Below are positions 1 to 11,880 of a stretch of 64,000 nucleotides of DNA, piece by piece. Below the pieces are notes generated by a model. The model was not told the origin of the DNA. It searched no databases and was given only the letters and a program-made list of their open reading frames with translations. The stretch is from positions 7,243,512 to 7,307,511 of the forward strand of contig CP136064.1 of assembly GCA_032622095.1 (NCBI GenBank), read 5' to 3'. How positions within the stretch are numbered: the first letter of the stretch is position 1; each line of letters starts with the position of its first letter. Origin of the DNA: Siphonodentalium dalli (Eukaryota > Mollusca > Scaphopoda > Gadilida > Siphonodentaliidae). The position numbers and the translations under genes were made by a program.

Positions 1-83
1 ACCACATTTTATTGACATTTTGTAGATTGTAATTTGCGCATGTACATATTTATAATGAATTCATACATTTCCCTTCCATGCAG

Positions 84-229
84 GTCCATTTTCTACATCG
101 GGGGTACATGGAAATTTATTTTACAAAACTAAAAAGGAACTGAAGAGTGGAGATATCCAGGTTATTTTTGACGTACAATACAATATAGAGCGATGGGAAT
201 TTAGTGACTACCTCAATTATGACGAACAG
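84..229 (+). CDS. gene 1 exon (equivalent to gene 2 exon 8)
   Basis: The acceptor is CAG at 81-83 and the donor GT is at 230. The exon opens with two bases completing a Gly codon and then reads [20 protein letters not shown]..., ending DYLNYDEQ in phase 0. It belongs to the substrate-binding domain. The 83 bases of intron before it are nearly identical to those before 55825. Confidence 0.9.
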
Positions 230-3200
230 GTATATAAAGCTAATACATAAATGTATCAGAATTATCATTTGTTATTGAAATAAACTAACAACAAAATAAC
301 GAAGAATTCGAAAATATTGAAGTAACACAAAATGGCAATTTAAGATTTTATGCCACTATATATATAAAGCATTCACAATGCAGACTTACTTGATCTTCAA
401 CACGCCAGTAAAAATACGACCTTCTATAAAAATAATTCACCAAAGTGTACATCCGCTACTTACTGAATCATGAAACAAGACTCTACCACCAGCCAAAAAA
501 ACTGAAAGAAGACCGAATTTTTTTTCACTTTCCGAACAGGAGGAAAAAAGACGAGAAACAATATCTCCTGGAAATTTATATCGAAATTTAAGGAAAACAA
601 TATGAAAAGTTATTCTCAAGCAAAATTGAAGAACCAAATATTTGTTCGTTTCTCAATCCCACATCATTAAATGCGTCAACAGAAACTAAAAAATGCATGT
701 CTTACCCCCTGAAGGTGCGAATGAAAGAACTAAATGACAGTACACTAAAACTTGTTGACAGACAAATTGATATATACTTTTTTCATATTCTTCATTGTTT
801 AATTATTGTTACATGTTCTTTGTTGTTATACTAGTAGTAGGATGACTGCTATGGGATGCGCATATATCCAATTAATGATTTGATTATTTGAAAATGGTCA
901 TATTGCAATGGGAGTGACATATTGACACAATGACAAAACGCATATCATGTTTGGAAATAAGTCAGATTTTCGCACATATCGGGGTTAAAACCACGACCTC
1001 GTCGTCTAGTCCAGACTGCGATGATATCATCGAGGACATCCTTATCAGTATGCCCCCGAGAATTTATCAATTATAACGACAATACGGTTGAGTTCTGGCA
1101 TCTGATTTCCAAACTATTCTGAATGAAATTGGTGGTTTATGACTCATCTTCCAATTCCTCTAACAACCAGCGCAATAGAATAAGTTACGGGACGCTTAGT
1201 GGTCGGATATGGTGTCATGTGAGGCGAAGTGAGATCAATATTAGGCGAAGCCGTAGGCCAAGCATAATATTGACCTCGCTGAGCCTCACATGACTCCATA
1301 TCCGACCACAAAGCGTCCTGTAACGTATTTATTATATCAGTGGACAAAATCCAGCATATCCCTTTAATTAATCGTCGCTGTAATTTATTGTAATTTGATA
1401 AGATAAATGTGTAGGCTATGGCCATTAACTTATATGTAACGTCACAGTGACGCACCATGGGCCATGAACGTCAACGCAATGAGTCAGTGGCTAATTACCA
1501 GAAGTAGGACAACTTGTTGAGTTTCATTGTTAATTTATGAGTCTTTAGAATTCCTCAAATATATCGCATGCAGGTTTTGGTACATGGTACTAAGACTTTA
1601 AATTCACAGCAAATGATTTCCGACAGATATCCTCTTTCTTGGCGCCAAAATACACCAAAAATATTGCCGAGGCGACAGAGTTTCTGAAAAAAGCAAGATG
1701 GCCGATAAGCACCTAATATTGATTTCATATTAGGTCACCGACCTAATATGGGTTCATATACGGTCACTATATATCGACGTTGATTGGCTAATTGCAAGAG
1801 CTGACATAATAGTTGTTAATATGGTTCATTTTGTTGGACATGTAGATGCTCATATCCATTAATATGAGGATGCCTTGATAATATCAATGTCATCAATACT
1901 CAATGTATGTCCACATACAAATACACATATATTTATACATCTTGCTATACATGTATGTAATAAACTCTGAGTTATATAAAAACCCTTCCAAATGCATACT
2001 AGATCATATATCATCCGGCAACATGTTTTACTTTCATCCAGGTGGCGGGAGCTATAGAGCATGGAATGGAGAGAACGCACTATGGATCTACCTACCTCTA
2101 CTTTAAAACAGTTTTGTTGAAGCCACACAGCACAGGAACGATAACTCTAAATTCTACGGACCCGTTTGTTTATCCAGATATAAACCCTCACTACTTGCAA
2201 GACGAGAGAGACCTGAAAACATTTACTGAAGGTGAGCTCCAACTATACTGTTATATATAATGTGATCGCCACCTATACTGTTATATATAAGGTGAGCGCC
2301 ACCTATACTGTTATATATAAGGTGAGCTCCACCTATACTGTTATATATAAGGTGAGCGCCACCAATATTGTAGCACCTTCATCGAAATATATATATAAAA
2401 AGAACCCCAGGCCCCCATGATATCTTGGATTATATTACCAGACGTGGTACATTGGTTGTATTCAAATTCACACAGTAATATCTATTGGGCACCGGTGTTT
2501 GTGTGAAATTAAAACTGAGCAAAACAATTGTATGATTCAAAGAGTTTAGCGAACATAAAGGGGATGTGTATTACCCATTTCAATACTGAAAAGATTCTCA
2601 AATTCAGTTATAAAAGTATACATTGGAATGATCTAGTATGAATTTGGGGCAATACAAGCAGGCGAAAGAAGAAGACGAAAAGCCCCAAGATACTTGAGCA
2701 GACTGTTGCATATGCATTGGTGAGAAATGTTCAGATTATGAGTTCAGTAAGCGACCTTTATATTCCGAATCTTATTATCTGAACATTCATAAGATAACAA
2801 TCCGTCGATGTGTTTTAGAATATAAATGGTTAATCGAGCTATTTTTAAACTGCGAAGTGACAAATTTTCAGTCAATACGCTGTCGATACAAAATTTGGTT
2901 CCCCGGTGGTCCAAATACCAACATGGTACCAAGCAGTTTAGTTCCGCGCTGCTTTGGTTCCACCAGGAGCCAATATCTTAAGTTTGGTTCTTCAAAGAAC
3001 CCACATAATTCTAGGTTTGTGAGAACACGTCCTGGTCTAAAATTTTACAATATGTCCATGCGTTGTATTTTTTGGGTTAAGATGATATGGGAAGGACAAA
3101 TTCAAGCAGGATTCCTTTGAGTTACTAAAGCATATAAACACATACACAGCGTCATGGGACATTGCTTCCACAAACACTCACATTGTTTCCTAGTAGACAT

Positions 3201-6200
3201 TTAATGAACCAAGTGGGGAACCCAAATGAACTATTAGGTTCCATGTTTTTGTTCTATCCGGGGAACCAAAGCAGGTCACAGTGGTTCTCCATTTACAACA
3301 TCAATTAGAAACTAGTTTGGTTCCACGTGGAATTTAATTTGGTTATTTAATTTGGTTCTTCGAGGAACCAAACCTTGTTTGGTCCTTTATTTGGTTCTTT
3401 ATTTGGTCCTTTATTTGGTTCTTTATTTTGGTTCTTCTGTTTGGTTCTTCATTTGTTTCTTCGTTTGTTTCCCCTTCTGGGACAAACATAGGAACCTGTT
3501 TTGGTTCCCCGGAAACCAAACTTTCTCTACATGTATACACACAACTAAATAATTAAGATTTATCGTCTGCGCGCTGTGCACTTATTTCGCGATGGTCTTT
3601 AAATCTACCTTCAGGAACAATGAAGAACCGTAACTGAAATCAATAAGAATCCTGATTTTGACGAGTTTTGTCAATTATAAATTCGAATAAGGTAATCAGA
3701 ATGCGATGACACTTTCGGAAAATAAACTCTTATATATATGTGATCTCTTATAATCAAATATATGGCGAGTGGCTGCATCCTTGAATGAACACCTATTGGA
3801 TGGGCAGAGTAAACATTCCAAACATCATAAAATAACCGAATTCACTGAAGCTGGTGGGGTAAGATTGCTACATTTCCATATGTGTGTAGTTTTGGACCAG
3901 CAGCCAGTCTATTCCACAATGATATTGCGAAAATAAGTAGATAGGTTCAGGAGCAATGATATGAGTATCTGATATGAGCAGTAAAAGATATTGTCAGTAT
4001 GCTAGCCACATTGTGGCTATACCTTCCTCTGTCAAAAATAGTCAGTAATTGTGAAACCAGAAAATGAGGGTTAAATATTGGCCAAAGCTTGTTTTATTTT
4101 GGCCAAAAAAATATCAGAATTGGCCAAAAGATTTTTCGGATGGCATGAACTCTGGGGTGCATGGAAGGGGGAGGGACACTGGGGCTGCATGGAAGGGGGG
4201 AGATACACCAACATTTATAACAAATATTTTTAGCTCCGATAGCGCCTAAATTGATAATTATTATGTCAGCTCTTGCGATTAGCCAATCAGCGTCGATAAA
4301 TGGCGACGGTATATGAACCCATATTAGGTCAGTGACCCCATATGAAGTCAATATTAGGTGCTTATCCACCATGTTGTTTTTTCAGAGACTCTGTCGCCTC
4401 AGGGATATGTTTGGTGTATTTTGGCGCCAAGAAAGGTTATATCTGTCTGAAATCATTTCCTGTGAATTTAAAGACATAGTACCATGTACCAAAACCTGCA
4501 TGCGATATATTTGAGGAATTCTAAAGACTCACAAATTAGCTATCAAACTCAAACAAGTTGTCATATTTTGGTAATTAGCCATTGACTCAAGTAGTTGAAG
4601 TTCAACGCCCATGGCGCGTCACTGTGACCTTATATAAGTTAATGGCCATAGACGACACATTTAACTTACCAAATAAAATAAATTACAACGACGATCAATT
4701 AAAGGGATATGCTGGAGTTTGTCCACTGACATAATAAATACGTTACGGGACGCTTAATGGTCGGATATGGTGTCATGTGAGGCTCAGCGAGATCAATATT
4801 AGGCTCGGCCTACGGCCTCGCCTAATATTTATCTCATTTCGCCTCACATGACACCATATCCGACCACCAAGCGTCCCGTAACTTATAATATTCTTCTACA
4901 TAACACAATGAATCTAATCCTGTGAGTTAAAGACGCCAAATTGGTGCTGTCAGGGTGTGAGATTGGGCATTAAATTTTAGAAGACTTTGTTTAGTCGCCG
5001 AATTCAACCAATTTGATATATATTTAATTGTGTGGTTTAAAGATGTCAAAAGTGGCGCCGCTTGAATCAGCCATGGGTAGGGAGAGATAATGTGTTTAGC
5101 ACTAATTTCCACCAAATTACACGTTCTTCTCCAATGATGCGATTAGTCAAATAACGTGGGTTAAAGACGCCACATTTGGTGCCGTTCTTGTCAGGTGTAG
5201 GGAGAGCAGGGGAAACTTGCATTGATAAAAATGTTTAGTCGCCAATATCCACCTAAATTATGTATAGTCATCTCCATAATATTCGTTCTAAGGAGTGCTT
5301 GACAATTAAACTTCAAAACATCGACCAATGGTGACCGAATTAAGTCGCTTGGGCAATTATATCTTCTCAATTGTCAAATTGTCTATGGGGATGATAATCA
5401 GTGCATTCATATAGTGAGCTAGCAAAAACTATACATAGAAAATAGCTTTAAGAGTATCTTTATCTGTCTACTTAAGAGATATATTCTTGCAAAGTGAGGG
5501 ACCTGGAACCGTCAGAGCATGGCATGTTAGATTAGCTAATGTATTGAGTGTCCAGTTCAAGATCTTTTCTACAAAAAAAGATACAATCGGTCAATAGAAT
5601 GGAAACGTTTAAAAGGCTTGTTAAAAAATAGTGGTCACATAGTGCATTCAAATTCATTTTTTTCTGAGATAAACGAAACAGTCAGTATAACATGACTTTT
5701 CAGGATCATCCAATACTGTGTACATCTTTTTGACACAGTGGATGTCTTTCATTTTTAGTGCAGACTCATATCCTAACATGAACAACTTAAAATCTCAGTC
5801 TGTGGCGTGCACATGTGGATGATATATAGCAGCATTTCCTTTAAACTGAGAATAATTATCCTATATAGAACCATGAACAGAGGAGCACCTGGACATTTCT
5901 ATATTCATGGGGATATGATAGCCATGTGTCCTCAAAAGCTTAGTTTAATCCTCTAGATTGAATTATACATCTCTATATAAAACAAAATGTAGTCTTTTAT
6001 ATTTGCGAACCAATGTGTTTATGATGTGCATGTTTTGAACCCAATAAAAAATATTTTAAAAAACAAAAACAAACATCAATTCGAACCATACAAACTCTAC
6101 TATTTAAAAACTTACAACGTTTGAAATTATGAAGTACGCGCAGTTGTAAATAGATAAATCATTCTGTATGTGTTGCAAGAACTAATTGCGATAATCAAAA

Positions 6201-9200
6201 TGACAATCACTCCAACAAGGGGGCTTATAATCCATGTATAAGCTTGACGTTTTATGATGCTAATCTGGATATACAATTTATTTAACCCTTTACCCAACAG
6301 GAGGGCCCTGTGCCAATGCATTCTCTTATATATGCGAGTCGACCATAGGTCGCCTCGCATATATAAGAGAATGCATTGGCTTAACACATTAAAAATTATA
6401 AAATTGTTAAAGAATGTAAGAAAAAATGGTGAAAAAAGATTATTTTTAGGCCAATGCATTCTCTTATATATGCGAGGCGACCTATGGTCGACTCGCATAT
6501 ATATAAGAGAATGCATTGGCACAGGGCATAACTGTAACTATCATAATGTGGTCAAGGAGCCGGTTCCAATGATATCCATATTTGTATGGTTCTATTGAGA
6601 CAGACCGAAGATATTTTAGGCTGTTGAAGCTTTATTTGGCCGGTTTTAGCACATGAGCAAGAGCATGCTCTGTACCCACCAAATGTCCACAACAGAGGGT
6701 TTCACATCACTTTAACCAGGACAACGTCGGGTAGCCACAGCAGAGGGTTTCATATCACTTTAATCTGCACAACGCCAGGTAACCACAGCAGAGGATTTCA
6801 CATCTCTTTAACCTGTGCAACGTCGGGTAACCACAGCAGAGGGTTTCATATCACTTTAATCTGTGCAACGTCGGGTAGCTACAGCAGAGGGTTTAATATC
6901 ACTTTAATCTGCACAACGCCAGGTAACCACAGCAGAGGATTTCACATCACTTTAACCTGTGCAACGTCGGGTAGCCACAGCAGAGGGTTTCATATCACTT
7001 TAATCTGCACAACGCCAGGTAACCACAGCAGAGGATTTCACATCACTTTAACCTGTGCAACGTCGGGTAACCCCGCTGGTACTAAATATATATGTATATA
7101 TGTTTTACCAGGTATCAAATTCACATATGACCTAACACATACCGACGTGTTTACGAAACTTGGGGTGGAGCCAATCATCGAACGACTGCCACCATGTGCG
7201 CACCACGTGACAGGAAGTGACCAATACTGGGAGTGCTACGTAAAACAACTGGCTACAACAATTTACCATCCAACATCAACATGTAAAATGGGCGGGGCTA
7301 AGGACCCCACAGCTGTCGTAGATCCCAGGCTAAGGTAAATAATCCATATACTATTTTCGATATATTTCCAGGATATATCCCTATTCATGTGTCTTGTTTG
7401 AATCCAATTTCCTCCATCAACCTGAACCGGGGACGTGGCTAGAGGGTCTCCGTTTGGGGTGGGGGAGCACCTTGACCTTTCCAAATACACCACCTTGAAA
7501 CATACCGCATATAATAGTTTTGCATTGATCATCTGGATGGGTCATCTGGCGATGTCAGAACCTTAGTTTCAGTGCATACGATCCCGATTGTCCCATATTT
7601 ATAATTATAAAGGGGTGAGACACACTGAGATTTATTTGAATTCGATGTACATGCATGTTCAATAAATATATACGATAGTATTTTCTGTTTGTAGTCGTTG
7701 TTTGATAAATTCCACTTCCATAATTTCAAACTAAATTATTCAGCTTGTGCTCAGAAATGGCCGAAAATCACAAAAAATACCCATTTTCCCAGACGAATTG
7801 GAAATCACAAGATGCATGCTTTCTCTAACTAACAAGTTCAAAACTATTCATAGATTTATTCTCATGATAAGTTTATTACAGAAGTATGAACCCATATATA
7901 TCTCGTCACCCCTATGTCACTCAGAGTCTCAGAGGTCATGTCAAACCAACAGAGGCATCCATTTGCACTGAGATACCGGGAATCAGATCGGTATAGTCCA
8001 AGTTTCTATCGATGTAAACCAGCTAGTGGTAGTGATAATACTGGTTTACATCGACGTATAAACCAGCTAGTGAAATCGGTAGGATTATTAATTGAAATAT
8101 TGTTTTGTGTATACCCCACTCGACAACACAAGTGTTCATTGGCACTGCGGTGTATTTGCCGTTCGGCCGCAGTTGAGCACCGCGGCCGAATGGCAAGTAC
8201 TGCGGCCGAACGGCAAGTACACCGTGGCCGAACGGCAAGTACACCATGGCCGAAAGGCAACTACCGGTACAACGCGGACGAATGGCATGTACACCATTGT
8301 TATATTTCTGGTTTGTATCATTTTTTTTTCAGTTTAATGAATGTACACCGCGGCAACTACCGTACACCATGGCCGAATGGCAAGTACACTGTGGCCCAAC
8401 TGTAATGTTAGCCAGTGGAGCCGCAGTGTAGTTGCAATTCGGCCGCGATGGCAACGCTAATTGCAACGTGGTTGAACCGCGGTATGGTGTGACCGGCGTC
8501 ATTAACGCCCTACAACCTTGTTAAAGGGGACGAATAATTAGAGCATAGCTGTAGTACATGTATGTTACTAAACGTAAAAGCTTGTGATGGATTCAGTGAT
8601 GGATCCGTATCGTCGAGATTATCCGTCATTTCATAAATATATCACAACAATATCACAGCGTCACCGGCGTTTCAATCAAAAGAATAGCAGACTCCGTAAC
8701 TGGGCGATATGTCATGGTGACATGGTTCTCAAATCACATTTCGATGAAAATTTAAGAATAGCTGTAGTATGTTACTAAAAGCTTGGTGATGGATTCAGTG
8801 ATAATGTGTGTCCCAGAGTTGGATCCGTATCTCCGAGATTATCCGTCATTTAATAAATATATCACAGCAATATCACAGCGTCACCGGCGTTTTGATCAAA
8901 AGAATAGCAGACTCCGTAACTGGGCGATATGTCATGGCGACATGGTTCTCAAATCACGTTTCGATGAAAATTGAAGAATATGGTCCATCTTCCTTTGTAC
9001 AAGTACGTGTAGTTGTAGCCAACAAACTTGTGACTGACTCACGAGTCGTGACTGATATGTGGGCGTCATAATTCCGACTAATTTCTACATAATTTTATGT
9101 CTTGTAATCCTAGTCACCAGTGGTTGACTCTTGTCAGACTTGTGAGTTAATTGGACGGTTTATAATTTTGTGAAACTTAAGTATCTGTCTTTTGAAATTC

Positions 9201-10185
9201 ACAACATTGTCCGAATTTGTCGTGCATCACTGCATGTCAAGTGTAAGTGTAATCCCACTGCCACTGGCACTGAATTCATTGACTCAGCCTGTTTTCGGAG
9301 GTTATAACATCTTGTCCCTTTCATATACAAACATAATCCCAGACAGTGCTAACAATATTCCAGGTTATTAAGAACCAAGTTAGGTCCAATTATTTGCTAA
9401 AACAAGAGAAATTTACACGAAACAACAACGCACATGATGGTTAATACGGTACACCGGAAGCATATTTAGATTTTTCGTACTATAAACCTCATACCATAAC
9501 TGCAGGGGGTAAAATAATTATGCCGCTTGAATGATAACGTTATATAGATTCTGCGATACTTTAAATACGATAAGCTATGAGTTTTAAAACGTAGCTTATG
9601 TTCAGTAGCTATATATCTACTTATATATTATTTTTTTCATTGTCAAGTTGACTACCTCAGAATTAGTCATATTGACTCGTGGGGACGGCACGGGTATAGT
9701 CAAAATTACTCTAAATATCCATGGCTAACCCCAAAGGTAGTCATATTCCCATTAGTTTTCTCAGTGTATGTATTATCCCTACCGATTTCACTAGGTGGTG
9801 CATACGTCGATGTAAACTAGATTTATGTATTATACTTTCATATTTGGCTAGTTGGTTTATACGTTGATACAAACAGCATTATGTATAATCCCTACCGGTT
9901 TCACTAGCTGGTTTATAAGTTGACGTAAATTTGTGTATGTATTATCCATACCGATTGCACTAGCTGCCTCAAGTCTACGGAAACTGGGACTAGATTGGCA
10001 GTGTGAATTAACTACGAGGTGGCAATACATTAATGAGTGGACTATTTTACAGGGTGAGAGGAATTTCGGGATTGAGGGTGGTGGACGCATCCATTATGCC
10101 AGATATTATCGCTGGTAATACCAACGCGCCCACAATAATGATTGGGGAGAAGGCAGCCGACATGATTAAAGAAGACAACAAATGA
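84..10185 (+). CDS. GMC oxidoreductase, gene 1 (3' part, four coding exons)
   Basis: This is the C-terminal part of a FAD-dependent GMC oxidoreductase (glucose/choline dehydrogenase-like), a family that oxidises alcohol groups with flavin as acceptor. Exons 84-229, 2042-2231, 7112-7334 and 10053-10185 join in frame with GT-AG borders and encode about 197 residues. The sequence shows the C-terminal GMC domain: the HPTSTCKMG motif with the family's catalytic His in exon 7112-7334, then VVDASIMP and GNTNAP with the paired catalytic Asn in the last exon, and a TGA at 10183-10185. The N-terminal FAD half lies left of the window. Lengths and phases equal those of gene 2 exons. I see no stop or frameshift. 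Around residue 30 of the first exon the sequence ([12 protein letters not shown]) departs from gene 2 ([12 protein letters not shown]), so divergence is local. Substrate is unknown; glucose, choline or ecdysone oxidase-like roles cannot be told apart here. Confidence 0.93.
230..1179 (+). other. gene 1 intron, non-repetitive part
   Basis: The sequence is AT-rich and non-coding. It is collinear with 55971-57290 in gene 2 (for example the stretch near 605-720 matches 56690-56800), showing that the duplicated unit included introns. No gene is seen. Confidence 0.7.
1180..1820 (+). mobile_element. hairpin-head foldback element H1
   Basis: The element starts with a ~145-bp imperfect palindrome (1180-1325, arms beginning ATAAGTTACGGGACGC) with GGCGAAGCC near its apex, followed by ~490 bp of unique tail ending GCTGACATAATAGTT. 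An inverted second copy is at 4250-4886. The paralogous intron of gene 2 (about 57285-57310) lacks it, so it behaves as a mobile insertion. No transposase ORF is visible; it is non-autonomous and its superfamily is not identified. Confidence 0.72.
2042..2231 (+). CDS. gene 1 exon (equivalent to gene 2 exon 9)
   Basis: The exon is 190 bp, phase 0 in and +1 out, and begins [20 protein letters not shown]. It contains [13 protein letters not shown], matching the family's substrate-domain segment where products often have PxxxPNYL. The donor GTGAGC at 2232 is the first unit of a 30-bp tandem repeat. Confidence 0.92.
2232..2372 (+). repeat. 30-bp tandem repeat built from the splice donor (4.6 copies)
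   Basis: Units start at 2232, 2262, 2292, 2322 and 2352, each beginning GTGAGC/GTGATC and running through ACTATACTGTTATATATAA. The first unit is the intron's 5' splice site, so the array carries three further GTGAGC donors. Gene 2 has only one unit-like sequence at 57688. Confidence 0.9.
2860..3520. repeat. GGTTCC/GGAACC-rich low-complexity repeat
   Basis: The motif TTTGGTTC and its complement recur many times. From about 3347 to 3470 they form a loose tandem of 13-14 bp (TTTGGTTCTTTAT). It leaves long open frames on both strands that look like composition artefacts. Confidence 0.5.
4250..4886 (-). mobile_element. hairpin-head foldback element H2 (inverted copy of H1)
   Basis: The element has the same organisation as 1180-1820 in reverse: the tail begins ATTGATAATTATTATGTCAGC, contains TTAGCCAATCAGCGTCG, and the ~150-bp palindromic head occupies 4735-4886. 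The apex is GGCTCGGCCTACGGCCTCGCC. Both copies sit in neighbouring introns of gene 1. Confidence 0.72.
4887..6281. other. gene 1 intron, no gene recognised
   Basis: AT-rich intron. Two stretches near 4930 and 5160 share 'GTTAAAGACGCCA...TTTGGTGC' wording, hinting at an old dispersed repeat. The last ~130 bp match gene 2 at 61270-61380. Confidence 0.5.
6282..6652 (+). mobile_element. TTAA-type MITE, copy A (3' end truncated)
   Basis: The element begins TTAACCCTTTACCCAACA and contains two SalI-centred palindromes (near 6315-6380 and 6450-6520) separated by an AT-rich spacer, then a tail running to GGCTGTTGAAGCTTTATTTG. The expected TGGGTAAAGGGTTAA end is missing. The matching intron of gene 2 near 61380 has no insertion. 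TTAA target and CCCTTT...AAAGGG ends suggest a piggyBac-type non-autonomous element (inference). Confidence 0.78.
6684..7067 (+). repeat. 48-bp minisatellite (8 copies)
   Basis: Eight 48-bp units of the form TAACCACAGCAGAGGATTTC...CAACGTCGGG. Two variants (CGCCAGG and CGTCGGG endings) partly alternate, implying dimer expansion. It stops 44 bp before the exon at 7112. Gene 2 has a single diverged unit end at about 61440. Confidence 0.88.
7112..7334 (+). CDS. gene 1 exon with HPTSTCKMG motif (equivalent to gene 2 exon 10)
   Basis: The acceptor is TTTTACCAG ending at 7111 and the donor is GTAAAT at 7335. The exon reads [17 protein letters not shown]..., then [36 protein letters not shown]. The His of HPTS is the family's active-site base. 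The exon ends with two bases of an Arg codon that is completed at 10053. Confidence 0.93.
7335..8130 (+). other. gene 1 last intron, segment shared with gene 2
   Basis: Collinear with 61725-62560. It includes a small palindromic element (about 7975-8085 and 62455-62550) with the arm ATCGATGTAAACCAGCTAGTG, also found in pieces at 9790-9965. No coding sequence is recognised. Confidence 0.6.
8150..8460. repeat. GC-rich ~20-22-bp tandem repeat
   Basis: Imperfect units of the type CGTGGCCGAACGGCAAGTACAC recur between 8160 and 8300 and again at 8340-8400, interrupted by ~40 bp of T-rich sequence. It is much richer in GC than its surroundings and opens overlapping frames on both strands without family resemblance. 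Confidence 0.7.
8558..8980 (+). repeat. ~205-bp direct tandem duplication
   Basis: Two consecutive copies start at about 8558 and 8760, sharing AGCTGTAGTA..., TGGATCCGTAT and CGTCACCGGCGTTT. The second copy has a small insert reading ATAATGTGTGTCCCAGAG. Both lie in the last intron of gene 1. Confidence 0.82.
8981..10052. other. gene 1 intron remainder
   Basis: AT-rich. The part at 9780-9970 holds three or four diverged pieces of the AAACCAGCTAGTGAAA palindromic repeat. Nothing else is recognised before the terminal exon. Confidence 0.45.
10053..10185 (+). CDS. gene 1 terminal coding exon
   Basis: After the acceptor TTTTACAG (ending 10052) one base completes Arg. The frame then reads [43 protein letters not shown] and stops at TGA 10183-10185. 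GNTNAP carries the second active-site residue (Asn in the choline-oxidase-like subset) and the [10 protein letters not shown] helix is the standard C-terminus. The equivalent exon of gene 2 is outside the window. Confidence 0.93.
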
Positions 10186-11551
10186 TGTCAGAATCATTAT
10201 AACAGTGATTACGGGTTCAAGGGTCAACAAATGACGTCACATTACATATTCAGTATAACAGTGATTACGGGTACAGATAAGACAGCAATCATCATTACAT
10301 GTACATCCATGTATCTCCCATAGAGAGCCCCAAACAGATAGAAGGATATATTACTGGATGTCGCCTGGTCGTGTCTGTATGGGGCACCATACGGGTGTTC
10401 AGTATATCATGCCATGAACCTCTACTCTGGCTAACTCCCTTATGGATCCAGCAATCATCATTACATGTACATTGAGGGTTACAGGTATAGCATGCCATGA
10501 ATCTGCATGCACTCTGACTAACGCCCGTAGATATCCGGCATCTAGACTATATATGAGGCGTCAAACTCGGCATGCTGGAGCAACGTCACGATTGGTGGAA
10601 ACTTCCAGTTCAAGGGTCATGCATATACATCGAACGTTTCACGTCTTATTATACATGTACCCCCGATGTTTCGTTTTCTTAAACCCCGCAGCCAATGGTG
10701 ATGGTGGACATATTAATTTGATCGGAGCGTTGTACCCTATCTGATTGCTGGTCACGGCCGAATGTGGAGACAATATATAATTTGTTTGCAAGATTTAAAT
10801 AATTTTGTAAGTTTATATATTTATTAAACAAAATACCTTAACCCATTCTAAGACATTGAACATTTTATAAAGGACATTTTAAAACATTTTCTTGAAAAAC
10901 ATGAAATTAATCTTACAGAAGGCGTATATATGGAGTTGATGTGTGGTTTGTAATGTAATCCCAACCACAAATATTTTCTATTGGGCAGATGTGAGTTGAT
11001 GGACGTCCCATTGTGCCATTCTGACAACCCCATTGGATCGGAGACATGTATATTATATGTGTAAATATCTTCGTATTTTTTTGTAAGTATAGATTAATTT
11101 TCCGAAATGGCGCCGTCCGGATCAGGGATGGGGTAGTGAGTAAGGCATCAAAATGTATGATTGCCAATTATTTGGCAAACGTATATATATATAGGTAAAG
11201 TAGTGTAGCCGTATAGGTCTGATTGATAGTTGGGTTGAAATAACATAGACTTTATCAAGTGACAGACAAACGAGAAATGAGACAAGAAACGTTAAAACTA
11301 CATGAAGCGTTGATGATGACGTGATGACGTTGTATCCTAGCTAAACAAGTTGATGGTTATCAAATTCTAGTAGATATAAATTAGGACCTAGTGTATAGGT
11401 ACAATTGAAAGGTATATAGCTGCATGTTAGTTGCAATAAGATATCGCAATAAGACTACAAACACGCGGACATGAATCCAGCATCTCTATTGATACCGGAA
11501 TTGAAACTGTCAAACATTGAAATGTATTTTTGCTCTGTAATCCTGCGACTG
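10186..11551. other. intergenic DNA 3' of gene 1
   Basis: An ATTAAA at 10823-10828 could serve as polyadenylation signal, though no AATAAA is seen close by. The stretch 10280-10560 contains short direct repeats (AGCAATCATCATTACATGTA twice) and pieces related to the foldback arms at 32630 and 33500. No gene is recognised. Confidence 0.4.
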
Positions 11552-11554
11552 TGA

Positions 11555-11880
11555 AGGTCCGATAGTCCTCCCTGTATCAATTGGACACGAATGTCCTTAA
11601 CAGAATGGCGCGGAAGGCAGAAATGGTTCGCAAGGGTCTATTCACATGTCGAAGCACAGGTGTGGTACACATCTTAACTTGCGCACGATGCCCGGATGTT
11701 CAATACATAGGAGAGACTGGACAGCCGTTATGTAGACGAATCACTGGCCACCGACAGAATATCAACAACCACGACGATTTGCCTGTTCCGAACCATTTCT
11801 GCCTTCCGCGCCATTCTGTTAAGGACATTCGTGTCAAAGTGATACAGGGAGGACTATCGGACTGTCTGTCTGTCTGTTCG
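11555..11880 (+). mobile_element. Penelope-like element fragment, GIY-YIG endonuclease end
   Basis: An open frame (11581-11916) includes a GIY-YIG-type module: VHILTCARCPDVQYIGETGQ, then PLCRRITGHRQNINNHDD, LPVPNHFCLPRHSVKD. The I-L-T-C-x-x-C...YIGET...R...H pattern is typical of the C-terminal endonuclease of Penelope-like retroelements. No reverse transcriptase is present, so it is strongly 5'-truncated. The 78 bp at 11555-11632 are an inverted copy of 11788-11864, the kind of inverted 5' piece often seen on such insertions. A stand-alone GIY-YIG gene is less likely given size and flanks. Confidence 0.65.

Noticed and set aside
6127-6598. Open frames across MITE palindromes (repeated [20 protein letters not shown])
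   Set aside because: The same frame appears wherever the core palindrome occurs (38299, 45674, 32866, etc.); it is translation of the hairpin arms.
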